This document shows positions 1 through 10,025 of a stretch of DNA of 64,000 bases, piece by piece (position 1 is the stretch's first letter; the number at the start of each line of letters is the position of its first letter). The position numbers and the translations under genes were made by a program. The notes under the pieces are model-generated. The model was not told the origin of the DNA, made no database searches, and saw only the letters and a program-made list of their open reading frames with translations. Origin of the DNA: Alloalcanivorax dieselolei B5. Lineage in GTDB: Bacteria; Pseudomonadota; Gammaproteobacteria; Pseudomonadales; Alcanivoracaceae. The DNA lies in contig NC_018691.1 in the NCBI RefSeq assembly GCF_000300005.1, forward strand, positions 2,728,001-2,792,000, in the 5' to 3' direction.

Positions 1-1455
1 GGCCAGACACAAATAACGGGTTTCCAGGAATTCGTCGATGCCGTACACCGAGCCTTCACGGCCAATACCCGATTCCTTGACGCCGCCGAAGGGAACCGTC
101 TCTGAAACGAAGCGCGATGTGTTCACGCCGACCATGCCATATTCAAGCTGCTCGTTGAGGCGGAAAATCCGCCCCAGATCCCGGGTGTAGGCATACGCCG
201 CCAGGCCATAAGGGGTATCGTTGGCGAGCCGGATCGCCTCATCCTCATCGCTGAAACGATAAACCGGCGCCACCGGACCAAAGATCTCGGTATTGAACAC
301 TTTCATCGCCGGGGTGACGTCACCCAGCACGGTCAACGGGTAGAAAGTGCCTCCCAGACCGGCATCACCGCCACCACCGGTCACCACCGTGGCACCCGAC
401 GACACCGCGTCCTCCACCAGCGACGAAACCTTTGCAAACGCCGCCGGATTGATCAACGGCCCCTGGGTCACGCCATCCCCGGTCCCTTCGCCCAACGTCA
501 GTGCTCCCACCGCCCGGGCAAGCCGTTCCAGGAAGGCATCGTAGACGCGCTCGTGCACCATGATGCGATTGGCGCAGATGCAGGTCTGACCGGTGTTATA
601 GAATTTGATGGCAATGGCGCCGCGCACCGCCTCGTCCAGATCCGCGTCTTCAAATACCAGGAACGGCGCGTTGCCGCCCAGTTCCAGACTCACCTTCTTC
701 ACCGTGGCCGCGCACTGAGCCATCAGCAATTTGCCCACCGCGGTGGAACCGGTAAACGACAGCTTGCGCACTTGCGGATTGGAAGTCAGTTCTCCGCCCA
801 CTTCCGCGCCATGGGATGCGGTGACCACATTGAAAACGCCCGCCGGCACCCCGGCCCGTTCCGCCAGCACGGCCAATGCCAGTGCCGACAGCGGCGTGTC
901 CTCGGCGGGTTTGAGTACCACGGTGCAGCCGGCCGCGAGAGCCGGTGCTACTTTTCGGGTGACCATGGAGGACGGGAAATTCCATGGGGTAATCGCCGCC
1001 ACCACACCGATGGGGTGGCGCGTTGACCACTCACGGCGGCTGTTGTCCGCCGGCGGCAGAATGTCCCCCATCACCCGCATCGCCTCCGCGGCGAACCAAT
1101 CGACGAAATTGGCGCCGGACAGCACCTCCGCCCGGGCTTCCGCCAATGGCTTGCCCTGCTCCAGAGTAAGCAGCAGCGCCAGGTCATCGGCGTTGTCAAT
1201 GATCTGCTGATGCCAGCGGCGCAGAATCGCCATGCGCTCGCGGGCCGACCGGCGGCGCCAGTCCTTGAAGGCGGCCGCCGCCGCTTCCACCGCGGTACGG
1301 GCATCAACGGCCCCCATATCCGGCACCTGAGCCAGCACCTCGCTGCTGGCCGGATTCTTGACGTCGAAAGCAAGACCGGAGCGCGCGTCACACCAGACAC
1401 CGTCGATCAGTGACTGGTCACACAGCAAAGTCGAATCCTGAAGTTCCGCGGACAT
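1..1455 (-). CDS. gabD: NAD(P)-dependent succinate-semialdehyde dehydrogenase-like aldehyde dehydrogenase, 3' end cut by window
   Basis: This aldehyde dehydrogenase probably oxidises succinate semialdehyde to succinate. The 485 codons visible cover nearly the whole usual length (about 480-490 residues), so only the last few residues and the stop are missing. Seen in translation: the Rossmann stretch with TPWNFP, the general-base motif LELGG, and GQTC with the nucleophilic cysteine at about residue 292. The C-terminal part includes PFGGVKESGIGREG, typical of the GabD/SSADH branch. The start (MSAELQDS) was chosen as the first ATG with full family similarity. The substrate is inferred from family resemblance; another short-chain semialdehyde is possible. 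It is divergent from the alcohol dehydrogenase gene, with a 263-base gap that contains a 12-bp tandem repeat. Confidence 0.85.
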   Translation of the reverse strand, partial: MSAELQDSTLLCDQSLIDGVWCDARSGLAFDVKNPASSEVLAQVPDMGAVDARTAVEAAAAAFKDWRRRSARERMAILRRWHQQIIDNADDLALLLTLEQGKPLAEARAEVLSGANFVDWFAAEAMRVMGDILPPADNSRREWSTRHPIGVVAAITPWNFPSSMVTRKVAPALAAGCTVVLKPAEDTPLSALALAVLAERAGVPAGVFNVVTASHGAEVGGELTSNPQVRKLSFTGSTAVGKLLMAQCAATVKKVSLELGGNAPFLVFEDADLDEAVRGAIAIKFYNTGQTCICANRIMVHERVYDAFLERLARAVGALTLGEGTGDGVTQGPLINPAAFAKVSSLVEDAVSSGATVVTGGGGDAGLGGTFYPLTVLGDVTPAMKVFNTEIFGPVAPVYRFSDEDEAIRLANDTPYGLAAYAYTRDLGRIFRLNEQLEYGMVGVNTSRFVSETVPFGGVKESGIGREGSVYGIDEFLETRYLCLA

Positions 1456-1520
1456 AGCCGTCTCCGTGGGTAGGGGCAGCCCCGTATGGAGCCTGGATAA
1501 CAGTGGTGGCATGAAAAGTA

Positions 1521-1580
1521 CCATGGAAAGCGCCATGGAAAGCGCCATGGAAAGCGCCATGGAAGGCGCCATGGAAGGCG
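1521..1580. repeat. Five 12-bp tandem repeats containing CCATGG
   Basis: Five head-to-tail copies of CCATGGAAAGCG or CCATGGAAGGCG lie between the divergent aldehyde and alcohol dehydrogenase genes. A degraded partial copy precedes them. Each unit carries the palindrome CCATGG. The array sits about 65 bases upstream of the aldehyde dehydrogenase start codon and 140 bases upstream of the alcohol dehydrogenase start. It may be a regulatory array or a slippage-prone microsatellite; no function can be read from sequence. Confidence 0.9.
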
Positions 1581-1718
1581 GGACAGTGTAAATCGTCTTC
1601 ACGGACGATGTCCCTTCCCACCAACTTGCTTTATACGATATACAACATACAAAGACCCGTCGGTGCGGCCAACCCGCATGACCGGCCCCCAATGACGTTA
1701 CCTACAAGGACGCCAGCC

Positions 1719-2801
1719 ATGACTGCAGAACAACAAAACGGTGTATCGGACAGTCGCCGCTTCGAATTCCAGGAGTTCGGCGGTCCGATCGCACCGCAAA
1801 GCTACGAGCTCCCCGCCCCCGCCGGCAACGAAGTGTTGCTCAAGGTCAACTACTGTGGCGTCTGCCACAGCGACGTTCATCTTCACGATGGCTATTTCGA
1901 GTTGGGCGGCGACAAACGCCTCAACTTCGCCATGCCACTGCCGCTTACTCTGGGCCACGAGGTGATCGGCACCGTGGTGGCGGTGGGCGACCAGGTCACC
2001 GACGCCAAACCCGGCGATCAACGCCTGATCTACCCGTGGATCGGTTGCGGCAAATGCGGTGCCTGCCAGAAAGGCGAAGAAAACCTGTGCGTCACTCCGG
2101 CTCACCTGGGCGTGAACAAGCCTGGCGGCTACGCCGACCACATTGTCGTGCCCCATTCCCGCTATCTGCTCGACATCAGCGGCCTCAACCCCGGCGACGC
2201 CGCCACCCTGGCCTGCTCCGGGCTGACCACCTTCTCCGCCATCAACAAAGTGCTGCCGCTGGCGGATGACCAGTGGATCGTGGTGATCGGCTGCGGAGGC
2301 CTGGGCCAGATGGCCCTGCGCATCCTCCAGGCCATGGGCATCGGCAACGTGATCGGTATCGATCTGTCCGAGGAGAAACGCAAGCTGGCGCAGGAAAGCG
2401 GCGCCCGCCACAGCTTCGACCCGAACACCCCGAAACTGAACCGGGTGGTGGCGGAAACCTGTCCGGGCACGGTGCAGGCGGCCCTGGACTTCGTCGGCAA
2501 TGAGCAGACCGCCCAATTGGCGCTGGGCCTGCTGGGTAAGGGCGGAAAATACGTACCGGTGGGTTTGCACGGCGGCGAACTGCGTTACCCGCTGCCGGTC
2601 ATTACCAACAAAGCAGTGAGCATCATCGGCTCTTATGTGGGCACACTGAAGGAATTGGAGGATCTGGTGGCGTTCGCCAAGGCGAAAAACCTGCCGCCCA
2701 TTCACATCGAGCACCGTCCGCTGGAAGGCGCCGCTCAAGCCGTGGCGGATCTGGAAAAAGGCCAAGTGGCGGGTCGGGTGATTCTCGACGCAGGGAACTG
2801 A
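1719..2801 (+). CDS. Zinc-dependent alcohol dehydrogenase (MDR superfamily)
   Basis: This is a 360-residue medium-chain dehydrogenase that should interconvert an alcohol and an aldehyde with NAD(P). Catalytic zinc ligands are visible as Cys46 in YCGVCH and GHE at 79-81. The structural zinc site has Cys110, 113, 116 and 124. The nucleotide-binding loop GCGGLG is at 191-196. The ATG at 1719 was chosen because AAGGA lies about nine bases upstream and the protein begins at the expected family position. Longer in-frame starts at 1608 and 1692 lack this. It is divergent from the aldehyde dehydrogenase, so the pair could oxidise an alcohol through its aldehyde to an acid. The natural substrate is unknown. 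Confidence 0.9.
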   Translation: MTAEQQNGVSDSRRFEFQEFGGPIAPQSYELPAPAGNEVLLKVNYCGVCHSDVHLHDGYFELGGDKRLNFAMPLPLTLGHEVIGTVVAVGDQVTDAKPGDQRLIYPWIGCGKCGACQKGEENLCVTPAHLGVNKPGGYADHIVVPHSRYLLDISGLNPGDAATLACSGLTTFSAINKVLPLADDQWIVVIGCGGLGQMALRILQAMGIGNVIGIDLSEEKRKLAQESGARHSFDPNTPKLNRVVAETCPGTVQAALDFVGNEQTAQLALGLLGKGGKYVPVGLHGGELRYPLPVITNKAVSIIGSYVGTLKELEDLVAFAKAKNLPPIHIEHRPLEGAAQAVADLEKGQVAGRVILDAGN

Positions 2802-2805
2802 CTCA

Positions 2806-2840
2806 GTTTCACCCTCTCCCCTCAAGAGAGAGGGTGAAAC
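2806..2840. terminator. Inverted repeat between convergent genes, likely bidirectional terminator
   Basis: A 13-base arm GTTTCACCCTCTC is mirrored perfectly by GAGAGGGTGAAAC, with a nine-base loop. It lies immediately after the alcohol dehydrogenase stop and just before the stop of the convergent ketoacyl synthase gene. There is no long T run, so termination is inferred from placement and stem strength. Confidence 0.65.
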
Positions 2841-2851
2841 AGCCTCGCCGT

Positions 2852-3982
2852 TTACTGCACCCGCTTGACCACCACGCTGCCAATGGAATAACCGGCGCCA
2901 AAAGAGCAGATCACCCCCTTGCTGTCCACCGGCAGGTCGGCGTTGTACTTGTGGAAAGCGATAATGGAGCCGGCGGAACTGGTGTTGGCGTACTCGTCCA
3001 GGATCACCGGCGCTTCCTCTTCGCTCGGGTCACGCCCCAGCACCCGACGGGCGATGAACTGGTTCATGCTCAGATTGGCCTGGTGCAGCCACATCCGGCG
3101 CAGCTCTTCCACCGGCAGATCCAGGTCACTCAAATGGCCGCTGATCTGCTCGGCCACCATGGGACAAACTTCCTTGAACACCTTGCGGCCTTCCTGGCGG
3201 AACAGTTTGTCACGGGCGCCGATGCCGGACGGGTCAGCCCGATTCAGGAAGCCGAAGTTGTTGCGGATGTTATTGGAGAATTTGGTTTGCAGGCGGGTGC
3301 CGAGAATCTCCCAGCGGTTGTCGCTGGTGGCGTCCTCGGCCCGCTCCACGATCACCGCGGTGGCCACATCACCAAAGATGAAGTGACAATCGCGATCCTG
3401 CCAGGCCAGGTGGCCGGAACAAATCTCCGGATTGACCATCAGCACACGCCGGGCGGAGCCATTGCGCACCGCGTCCACCGCCGCCTGGATACCGAAGGTG
3501 GCGCTGGAACAGGCCACGTTCATGTCATAGCCCCAGCCATGCTCCATGCCCAGTGCCTGTTGCACTTCCACCGCCATGGCCGGATAGGCGCGTTGCATAT
3601 TGGAACAGGCCACCAGCACGGCATCCAGATCGTCGGCTGTCAATTTGGCGTTTCCCAACGCCTGACGGGCGGCGTTGACGGCGATCTCCGCCTGCACCGA
3701 CAGCTCGTCATCGGAACGCTCGGGAATGCTCGGGCACAGCCGTTCGGGATCCAGCACGCCTTCCTTATCCAGCACATAGCGCTGTTTGATGCCGGAGGCT
3801 TTCTCGATGAAACCGGTACTCGAAGGGCTCAGAGCTTCCAGTTCACCGGCCTCGATGGCGGCGGCGTTGCTCTCGTTATAGAGCTGCACGTATTGGTTGA
3901 ACGACGCCACCAGTTCGTCGTTGCTAATGGACTGCTGCGGGGTCCACAGCCCGGTTCCGCTGATCACTACGGATTGGGTCAC
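2852..3982 (-). CDS. Beta-ketoacyl-ACP synthase III family protein (FabH-like)
   Basis: This 376-residue thiolase-fold condensing enzyme should join an acyl-CoA primer to malonyl-ACP. The catalytic triad is visible as Cys158 (NVACSS), His300 (WLHQAN) and Asn333 (YANTSSAG). The protein is longer than classical FabH (about 320 residues) and resembles the FabH2-type enzymes of Pseudomonas that channel medium-chain beta-oxidation acyl-CoAs into fatty-acid synthesis; that role is an inference. A GTG start at 3982 is preferred over the upstream ATG at 4009 because AGAGGA lies just before it and the protein then starts [11 protein letters not shown], as family members do. It is a single gene, convergent with the alcohol dehydrogenase. 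Confidence 0.88.
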   Translation of the reverse strand: MTQSVVISGTGLWTPQQSISNDELVASFNQYVQLYNESNAAAIEAGELEALSPSSTGFIEKASGIKQRYVLDKEGVLDPERLCPSIPERSDDELSVQAEIAVNAARQALGNAKLTADDLDAVLVACSNMQRAYPAMAVEVQQALGMEHGWGYDMNVACSSATFGIQAAVDAVRNGSARRVLMVNPEICSGHLAWQDRDCHFIFGDVATAVIVERAEDATSDNRWEILGTRLQTKFSNNIRNNFGFLNRADPSGIGARDKLFRQEGRKVFKEVCPMVAEQISGHLSDLDLPVEELRRMWLHQANLSMNQFIARRVLGRDPSEEEAPVILDEYANTSSAGSIIAFHKYNADLPVDSKGVICSFGAGYSIGSVVVKRVQ

Positions 3983-4106
3983 TAACCTGTCCTCTCTGCA
4001 AAGGCGCACCGGGCGCCGCGACAGTAAATGATGTCATTATCCGGATTCAGCCCCGTGGGCGCAAAACCGATGTTTCAAGAGCGGGCTGAAGGCGCTCGGT
4101 GGCGAC

Positions 4107-7100
4107 TCAGCAAGCTTCCCACTGCCGGTTCAAACGCTTGGCCGACACCGACATACGGGTCCCCAGCGGCTGCGCGAACAGGCTGACCCGGTATTCCTCC
4201 AGCATCCAGCGGAACAGCGCCAGCGGCTCAGGCAGGCGCCAGTGCGGCGTTTCCCCGGCCCGGCGGCTGAACTTTTCCCAGAATGCCTCCAATTCCGCCA
4301 CCTGCGCCCGGTCACGCCCCAGCTGCCCGCCCATTTTGTCCAGACGCTGCTCGATAGCGCTCAGATAACGCGGGTACTCCGACAGCCACTCGCCAGGCAC
4401 GGACAGCAGAAAATCCGTTTCAAACAACGCCGAAAGCTGCGTCTTCAAATCCCGGTGGGCATGGGCCCAGGCCAGAGGGAAGCCCTTTTCCAGCCGCGCC
4501 ATGATGCCACGATAGCAGGCGAACACCTCGCCCCAATGGCGAACGGCGCGTTCCGCCGCCGGTACAAAGTCGCCACGGCCGGAGTCCAGGCGGTGGCGAA
4601 ACGCGCTCTGATCGCGGACCGGCTCGGCATGAAAGCGGAAATGGTCCGCGGCGGTCCGCAACAATACGTGTTCCAGCGCCTGCCGCGCCATGGCACTTTT
4701 TTCACTTTTCAGTTTTTGCCAGCCAATCGTCGCGCCGGCCTGCCGTTTCAGAGACCGGAGCTGATCCGGCAGGCGCAACAATGCCAGGCGGGCACAGCCA
4801 TGACCATGGCGCCAGGCAGCTTCCTCGGCGTCATCGAAAAAGTCCAGCCGCACCCGATCTTCCAGATCCCGCAGCCCCGGGTAACGGCGTAGCACGATAC
4901 CGCCGCGTTGCCGCTCATCGCATTCCGGCACCTCGCCGAAATCCCATTCACGGCTTTCCGGCGCGGGTGTCTCCTCGATCACTTCGCCTTGCGTCGGCGT
5001 CCGCCCGCGCAAGCGCTGGCGCAAATCCGCCGGATCGCGGCCTTCCACCACCACTTGGTCGCCGTCCATCACACGCAAATTCATGCGCAAATAATCCGGC
5101 AACTGATCCTCGCGCCATTCTTCCTGCTCCACCCGCACCCCGGTCATACGCTGCAATTCCCGGGTCATCGCCGGCAGTAGCGGCTGATCCGGCGTCAACG
5201 CTTCCATCAGCGCGTTGACGTAATCCGGCACCGGCACGAAATGCCGGCGACGCGCTTTCGGCAGACCGCGCAGCAGCGCTTCCAGCTTCTCCTGCAACAA
5301 CCCCGGTACCAGCCACGCCAGCCGTTCTTCCGGAATCTGATTCAACGCCGCCAGCGGCACCACCAGTGTGACGCCATCACGCTGCCCGGTGGGGTCGAAA
5401 CTGTATTCCAGCGGCAGATGCATGGCCTCCACCACCAATTCGTCGGGGAAAGCGTCACGCTGCCATTGCGGCGTGCGGGAGAGCAGCACGTCGTCCCCCA
5501 TGATCAGGGCCTGACGTTCCGCTTCCGAAGCGTGCTTGCGATACCAGGTCTCCAGATGCGTGAGGGTATGAAGCGATTCCGGCAACCGTTGATGATAGAA
5601 CTCGAAGCGCGTCTGCTCGTCGGCGAGAATGTCACGGCGGCGCAGTTTGTGCTCCATCTCCTCCAGCGCTTCCAAGCGTTCCCGGTTGGTCTTGACGAAA
5701 GCCGGCTCACGGCTGAGCTGACCGGCCACCAGCCCTTCACGGATCATCAATTCCCGCGCCAGCTCCGGCTCCATCGGCCCGTAATGCACCCGGCGGCCGG
5801 AGGCCAGAATCAGCCCGAACAGGTTGACTTGCTCCCGTGCCATCACGCAGCCGCGCCGTTTTGACCAGTGCGGTTCATAATACTGACGCTTCACCAGATG
5901 GCCGGCTTCCGCCTCGATCCAATCCGGTTCCACTCTGGCCACGCAACGGGCGAACAGGCGGCTGGTTTCCACTTGCTCCGCCGCCATCAGCCAGCGCGCG
6001 CCGTTCTTCTTGCCGGCGGCTTTGCTCAGTGCCGAACCCGGCCAGACCAGTGGTTTGCGGTTGCGGGTGGAGAGCCACTCGCCCTCCTCGCCTCGCATCA
6101 TCACGTTGCCGAGCAAGCCACAGAGCAAGGACCGGTGAATCGCTTCGTATTCCGCCGGGCTGTCATTGAGAGCCCAGCCTTCCTGTTTCGCCAGCAGCAG
6201 CAATTGGCGGTGCGTGTCCCGCCACTCGCGCATCCGTGACGGCGCCAAAAAGGTTTTCTTGAGCCGTTTCTCGAACTGGCCACGGCTGAGTTCCTCGCGC
6301 TGCTGTTCCGCCCACTGCCAGAGATTCCAAAACCAGAGGAAATCCGATTCCTTATCCTGGAACGGCTGGTGAGCCTGATCCGCTTGCTGTTGTTTTTCGC
6401 GTGGACGCTCGCGCGGATCCTGCACCGCCAGCGCGGCGACGATCGGCAGCACCTCGCGCAACGCCTGTTTCTCCGCCGCCGCCACCAGCATGCGCGCCAG
6501 CGTCGGGTCCAGCGGAAAACGGGCCAACTGTTTGCCCAGAGTGGTGAGCCGGCGCTCGCCGCCCAGCGCGCCCAGTTCTTCCAGCAGGCGATAGCCGTCG
6601 CGGATGAAGCGGCCATCCGGCGGCTCCATGAACGGGAAGTCCTCCACCCGGCCCAGCCCCAGATCCGCCATCTGCAAGATCACCGCGGCCAGGTTAGTGC
6701 GCTGGATTTCCGGGTCGGTGAACGCCGGGCGGTTGATGAAATCGTCCTCGCTGTACAAGCGGTAGGCGATGCCCGGCATGATCCGCCCGCTGCGGCCGGA
6801 ACGCTGGTCGGCACTGGCCTGGGATACCGGTTCCACCGGCAGACGCTGGACCTTGGAATGCACGCTGTACCGGCTGATGCGCGCGGTGCCGGCATCGATC
6901 ACATAGCGAATGCCCGGCACCGTCAGCGAGGTTTCCGCCACATTGGTGCTCAGTACGATGCGGCGGCCACGGTGCGACGAAAACACCCGTTGCTGCTCGG
7001 CGGCGCTCAGGCGGGCGTATAACGGCAGCAGTTCAGTGTCACGGAAATCGCAACGCTTGAGGTGATGGTGCACATCGCGGATTTCCCGTTCGCCGCTGAG

Positions 7101-7970
7101 AAACACCAGCACGTCGCGAGCCACCGGGCGGCCGTCCCGGCGCTCCTCGCTGTCGATCCGCCGCAGCACCTCTTCCACCTGCCAGCCCAGTTCCCGTTCT
7201 CCTTCCGGCGGGCAGTATCGAATATCCACCGGATAGGTGCGGCCGGACACCTCGAACACCGGCGCGCCATTGAAATGATTGGCGAAACGGCGATGGTCGA
7301 TGGTGGCCGAGGTGATGATCACCTTCAGATCCGGGCGGCGCGGCAGCAGTTGCTTCAGATAGCCGAGCAGGAAATCGATATTGAGGCTGCGTTCATGGGC
7401 CTCATCGATGATCAGCGTGTCGTACTGGCGCAGTTGCCGGTCATGCTGAATCTCGCTGAGCAGCATGCCGTCGGTCATCAGTTTGATCAGACTGTCCGCG
7501 CCAACCTGTTCGGCGAACCGGACCTTGTAGCCGACCAGCCCGCCCACCCGGGTATCGAGTTCCTCGGCCAAACGCGCGGCCACGGACCGGGCCGCCAGGC
7601 GACGGGGTTGCGTATGGCCGATGTAGCCGTCCACGCCTCGCCCCAGTTGCAGACAGATTTTCGGCAGTTGGGTGGTCTTGCCGGAACCGGTTTCGCCGGC
7701 CACCACCACCACCTGATGATCACCAATCGCCTCGGCCAGTTCCTCACGGTGATGCACCACCGGCAGGTCCGGCCAGCGCAATTCGGACACCAACGAGGCA
7801 CGCCGTTGACGCTCCGCCACCGAGGTCTCGATCGCCGCCGCCAGCTTGGCCCGCGTCGCGTCATTGGGACGGCGGCGCAAGCCTTCCAGGCGCTTGCGCA
7901 AACGGCCGCGATCGGCGCCGCGCACCTCATCAAGACGACGCTGTAAATCCTTCAGGGAAAGGTCAGTCAT
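4107..7970 (-). CDS. hrpA: ATP-dependent RNA helicase HrpA
   Basis: This is a 1287-residue DEAH-box helicase of full HrpA length (E. coli HrpA is about 1300 residues). HrpA unwinds RNA and in E. coli helps rescue stalled ribosomes. Walker A GETGSGKT is at 92-99 and the DEAH box at 189-192. Motif III SAT and the QRSGRSGR motif VI follow, then HA2/OB-fold and the long DUF3418-type C-terminal region. The ATG at 7970 gives MTDLSLKD. It appears monocistronic. The gap to the downstream FabH-like gene (3983-4106) holds only a weak long-loop inverted repeat. Confidence 0.96.
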   Translation of the reverse strand: MTDLSLKDLQRRLDEVRGADRGRLRKRLEGLRRRPNDATRAKLAAAIETSVAERQRRASLVSELRWPDLPVVHHREELAEAIGDHQVVVVAGETGSGKTTQLPKICLQLGRGVDGYIGHTQPRRLAARSVAARLAEELDTRVGGLVGYKVRFAEQVGADSLIKLMTDGMLLSEIQHDRQLRQYDTLIIDEAHERSLNIDFLLGYLKQLLPRRPDLKVIITSATIDHRRFANHFNGAPVFEVSGRTYPVDIRYCPPEGERELGWQVEEVLRRIDSEERRDGRPVARDVLVFLSGEREIRDVHHHLKRCDFRDTELLPLYARLSAAEQQRVFSSHRGRRIVLSTNVAETSLTVPGIRYVIDAGTARISRYSVHSKVQRLPVEPVSQASADQRSGRSGRIMPGIAYRLYSEDDFINRPAFTDPEIQRTNLAAVILQMADLGLGRVEDFPFMEPPDGRFIRDGYRLLEELGALGGERRLTTLGKQLARFPLDPTLARMLVAAAEKQALREVLPIVAALAVQDPRERPREKQQQADQAHQPFQDKESDFLWFWNLWQWAEQQREELSRGQFEKRLKKTFLAPSRMREWRDTHRQLLLLAKQEGWALNDSPAEYEAIHRSLLCGLLGNVMMRGEEGEWLSTRNRKPLVWPGSALSKAAGKKNGARWLMAAEQVETSRLFARCVARVEPDWIEAEAGHLVKRQYYEPHWSKRRGCVMAREQVNLFGLILASGRRVHYGPMEPELARELMIREGLVAGQLSREPAFVKTNRERLEALEEMEHKLRRRDILADEQTRFEFYHQRLPESLHTLTHLETWYRKHASEAERQALIMGDDVLLSRTPQWQRDAFPDELVVEAMHLPLEYSFDPTGQRDGVTLVVPLAALNQIPEERLAWLVPGLLQEKLEALLRGLPKARRRHFVPVPDYVNALMEALTPDQPLLPAMTRELQRMTGVRVEQEEWREDQLPDYLRMNLRVMDGDQVVVEGRDPADLRQRLRGRTPTQGEVIEETPAPESREWDFGEVPECDERQRGGIVLRRYPGLRDLEDRVRLDFFDDAEEAAWRHGHGCARLALLRLPDQLRSLKRQAGATIGWQKLKSEKSAMARQALEHVLLRTAADHFRFHAEPVRDQSAFRHRLDSGRGDFVPAAERAVRHWGEVFACYRGIMARLEKGFPLAWAHAHRDLKTQLSALFETDFLLSVPGEWLSEYPRYLSAIEQRLDKMGGQLGRDRAQVAELEAFWEKFSRRAGETPHWRLPEPLALFRWMLEEYRVSLFAQPLGTRMSVSAKRLNRQWEAC

Positions 7971-8046
7971 AATTCACGAATTCGGAGAGAGATCGCGGTC
8001 CTTTTCGGTATGAAAAGGACCGCTGGTGTTTCACAGTCGAGGCCCC

Positions 8047-8127
8047 ATTCGCTTGCAAGGCAAGCTCCTACAGCGGCTAAAGATCACCTTTTTTCCGCTG
8101 TCAACTGTCAACTATCAACTGTCAATT
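8047..8127. repeat. REP-like arm plus TTGACAGTTGA-type repeat at the 3' end of the M61 peptidase gene
   Basis: Positions 8047-8084 carry ATTCGCTTGCAAGGCAAGC, then CTCCTACAGCGGCTAAAGAT. Nearly the same block recurs at 11049-11085. Positions 8097-8127 carry repeated TCAACTGTCAAC/TATC units, also seen at 10937-10970 and 11114-11143. The repeat runs into the M61 gene and supplies its TGA stop codon. This looks like a dispersed REP-type element. Confidence 0.8.
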
Positions 8128-9915
8128 GCTATTCAGCAGCCACGCCCGGCCCTTGTCGGTGAGCCCGCCCTGGGCCAGGGTCAGGTACGCGGTGGAGGCT
8201 TCCGACGGCGCCAGGGTGACACGGAAGCGCAGCAGTTCGTCGCGGCGGAACACGTGCACCTCCACGACCTCGCCTTCCTGGTAACCCTGCAAACGGCTGT
8301 CCAGACCGGCGGCATCGATTTTGATGCCACCCACGGCGATGATCACATCACCGGCGGAAAGCCCGGCGGCCATCGCCGCGCCTTGTTCGTACACCACCTG
8401 CACCCGCGCGCCGAGCGGATCGGCGGCGGCACGCAGGCCAAGATGCACCGGCGCCGGGCCCTTGGCCGGTTTGCCGCCGTTGTCGCCATGACCAGCGGCG
8501 GGCCGCCAATGCAACACCACCCCGCGCGCCGCCAACAACGGCGCCAGAGGCAGATCCCCGGTGCTGTACAGCGCCAGTTGGAAGAACGCATCCAGGCTCT
8601 CGCCCAGCAGTTCCTCGGCCAAGGCCTGAATGCCCTGCTCGGGCACGCCGCCGCTGTCTTCGCCGTAGCGTTGCCATAACGCATGCATCAGATGATCCAG
8701 CGTCACCTGTTCATCACTGCGCTCGCGCAGGGTCAAATCCAGCGCCAGGGCCACCAACGAGCCCTTGGCGTAATAACTGACGATGGCGTTGGGCGCGTTC
8801 TCGTCCTGCTTATAGAAGCGTGTCCAGGCATCGAAACTGGACTCGGTCACGGTCTGCTTGAGCCGCCCCTGCCCGCGCTGCACCCGGGTCAGGGTCTGGC
8901 CGATCAATTCCAGATAGCTCTCCGGTGAAATCAGCCCGGTGCGCGCCAGAGCCAGATCATCGTAGTAACTGGTGATGCCCTCGAACGCCCACAGCAATTC
9001 GGTATGCACCTCCTGGCTCAGATCAAAAGGCGTGAACGCCTCCGGTTTGATCCGCTTGATGTTCCAGGTGTGGAAGTATTCGTGGCTGCACAGCCCCAGG
9101 TAGCCGCGGTAACCGTCGCGCACCTGGCGAGGCCCGTCGGTGGGCATGGGCAAATCACCGCGCGGACTCATCAGACTGGTGGAGTTGCGATGCTCAAGAC
9201 CGCCATAACCGTCGGTGACCAGGGTCATGAACAGATACCGGTCCACCGGCGCCGGTTCACCGAACAGCTTGATATGGTGCTCGCAGATCGGCTTCAGGTC
9301 TCGGCACAGACGCTCCAGATCAACGCGGAAACGGCCGGTGAGCACCACATCATGGGGCACGCCGCAGGCCTCGAAGCGGGCGTGTTCGAAATGCCCCATC
9401 TCCACCGGATAGTCGATCAGCGCGTCATAGTTGTCCGCCTGGAACACACCGAAATCCAGCTCCGCGCCGGCTAGCCGCGGCATGCCCGTGGCCAGGCGCC
9501 AGGTGGCGAACTCCGCTCCCGCCGGCGCCAGAATGGTCACTTCGCAGGGCTGATCCTCGTGTCCCATGGCCGCCAGGAACACGCAGGGGCCGTTGAAGTA
9601 GCCGTGGGTGGTATCCAGATGGGCACCGCGCACCGACAGATCCCAGGCATAAACCCGGTACGTCACGGTCACCGGACCGTCCACCGGCGGCAATTGCCAG
9701 GTCTGCTTGTCGATCTTGGCCACCGCCAGCGGCCGGTCTCCGGCCCGGGCGTCCAGCGACACCACGTGCCGGGCGAAATCGCGGATCATATAACTGCCGG
9801 GAATCCACGACGGCATGGTAAAGGCCTGGCCTTCCGGCGTCGGCCGGTCCACGGTCAGGGTGATCTCAAAAATATGGGCCTGCGGATGGACCGGACAAAT
9901 CTGATAACGAATCAA
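8122..9915 (-). CDS. M61 family glycyl aminopeptidase with C-terminal PDZ domain
   Basis: This is a 597-residue metallopeptidase. Its zinc-binding HEYFHTWN motif is at about 278-285, preceded by the M61 N-terminal beta domain and followed by an alpha-helical region and a PDZ domain in the last 110 residues. M61 enzymes remove N-terminal glycine or alanine from peptides. A TTG start at 9915 is preferred: GGGAG lies six bases upstream, and the protein then starts IRYQICPVHPQAH, matching the usual M61 N-terminus. An upstream ATG at 10014 would add 33 unlike residues. No signal peptide is seen. The stop codon lies inside a dispersed repeat. It is divergent from the alpha/beta hydrolase gene. Confidence 0.88.
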   Translation of the reverse strand: MIRYQICPVHPQAHIFEITLTVDRPTPEGQAFTMPSWIPGSYMIRDFARHVVSLDARAGDRPLAVAKIDKQTWQLPPVDGPVTVTYRVYAWDLSVRGAHLDTTHGYFNGPCVFLAAMGHEDQPCEVTILAPAGAEFATWRLATGMPRLAGAELDFGVFQADNYDALIDYPVEMGHFEHARFEACGVPHDVVLTGRFRVDLERLCRDLKPICEHHIKLFGEPAPVDRYLFMTLVTDGYGGLEHRNSTSLMSPRGDLPMPTDGPRQVRDGYRGYLGLCSHEYFHTWNIKRIKPEAFTPFDLSQEVHTELLWAFEGITSYYDDLALARTGLISPESYLELIGQTLTRVQRGQGRLKQTVTESSFDAWTRFYKQDENAPNAIVSYYAKGSLVALALDLTLRERSDEQVTLDHLMHALWQRYGEDSGGVPEQGIQALAEELLGESLDAFFQLALYSTGDLPLAPLLAARGVVLHWRPAAGHGDNGGKPAKGPAPVHLGLRAAADPLGARVQVVYEQGAAMAAGLSAGDVIIAVGGIKIDAAGLDSRLQGYQEGEVVEVHVFRRDELLRFRVTLAPSEASTAYLTLAQGGLTDKGRAWLLNSN

Positions 9916-10025
9916 GGTGGCTCCCGAATAGCGAAACAAGGACGGCGGGAAAACCTCATGATACAGGCCCGTCTTGACGAAACCAAAGGGATGCCGCATG
10001 TTCGTGCCACTCACAGGGGGTCGCC

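Noticed and set aside
1698-2825. 375-codon minus-strand frame
   Set aside because: It lies opposite the alcohol dehydrogenase, which has all zinc and cofactor motifs; the opposite frame has none.
4046-4090. Inverted repeat TTCAGCCC/GGGCTGAA after hrpA
   Set aside because: The stem is only eight bases with a 29-base loop and no T run, too weak to call a terminator.
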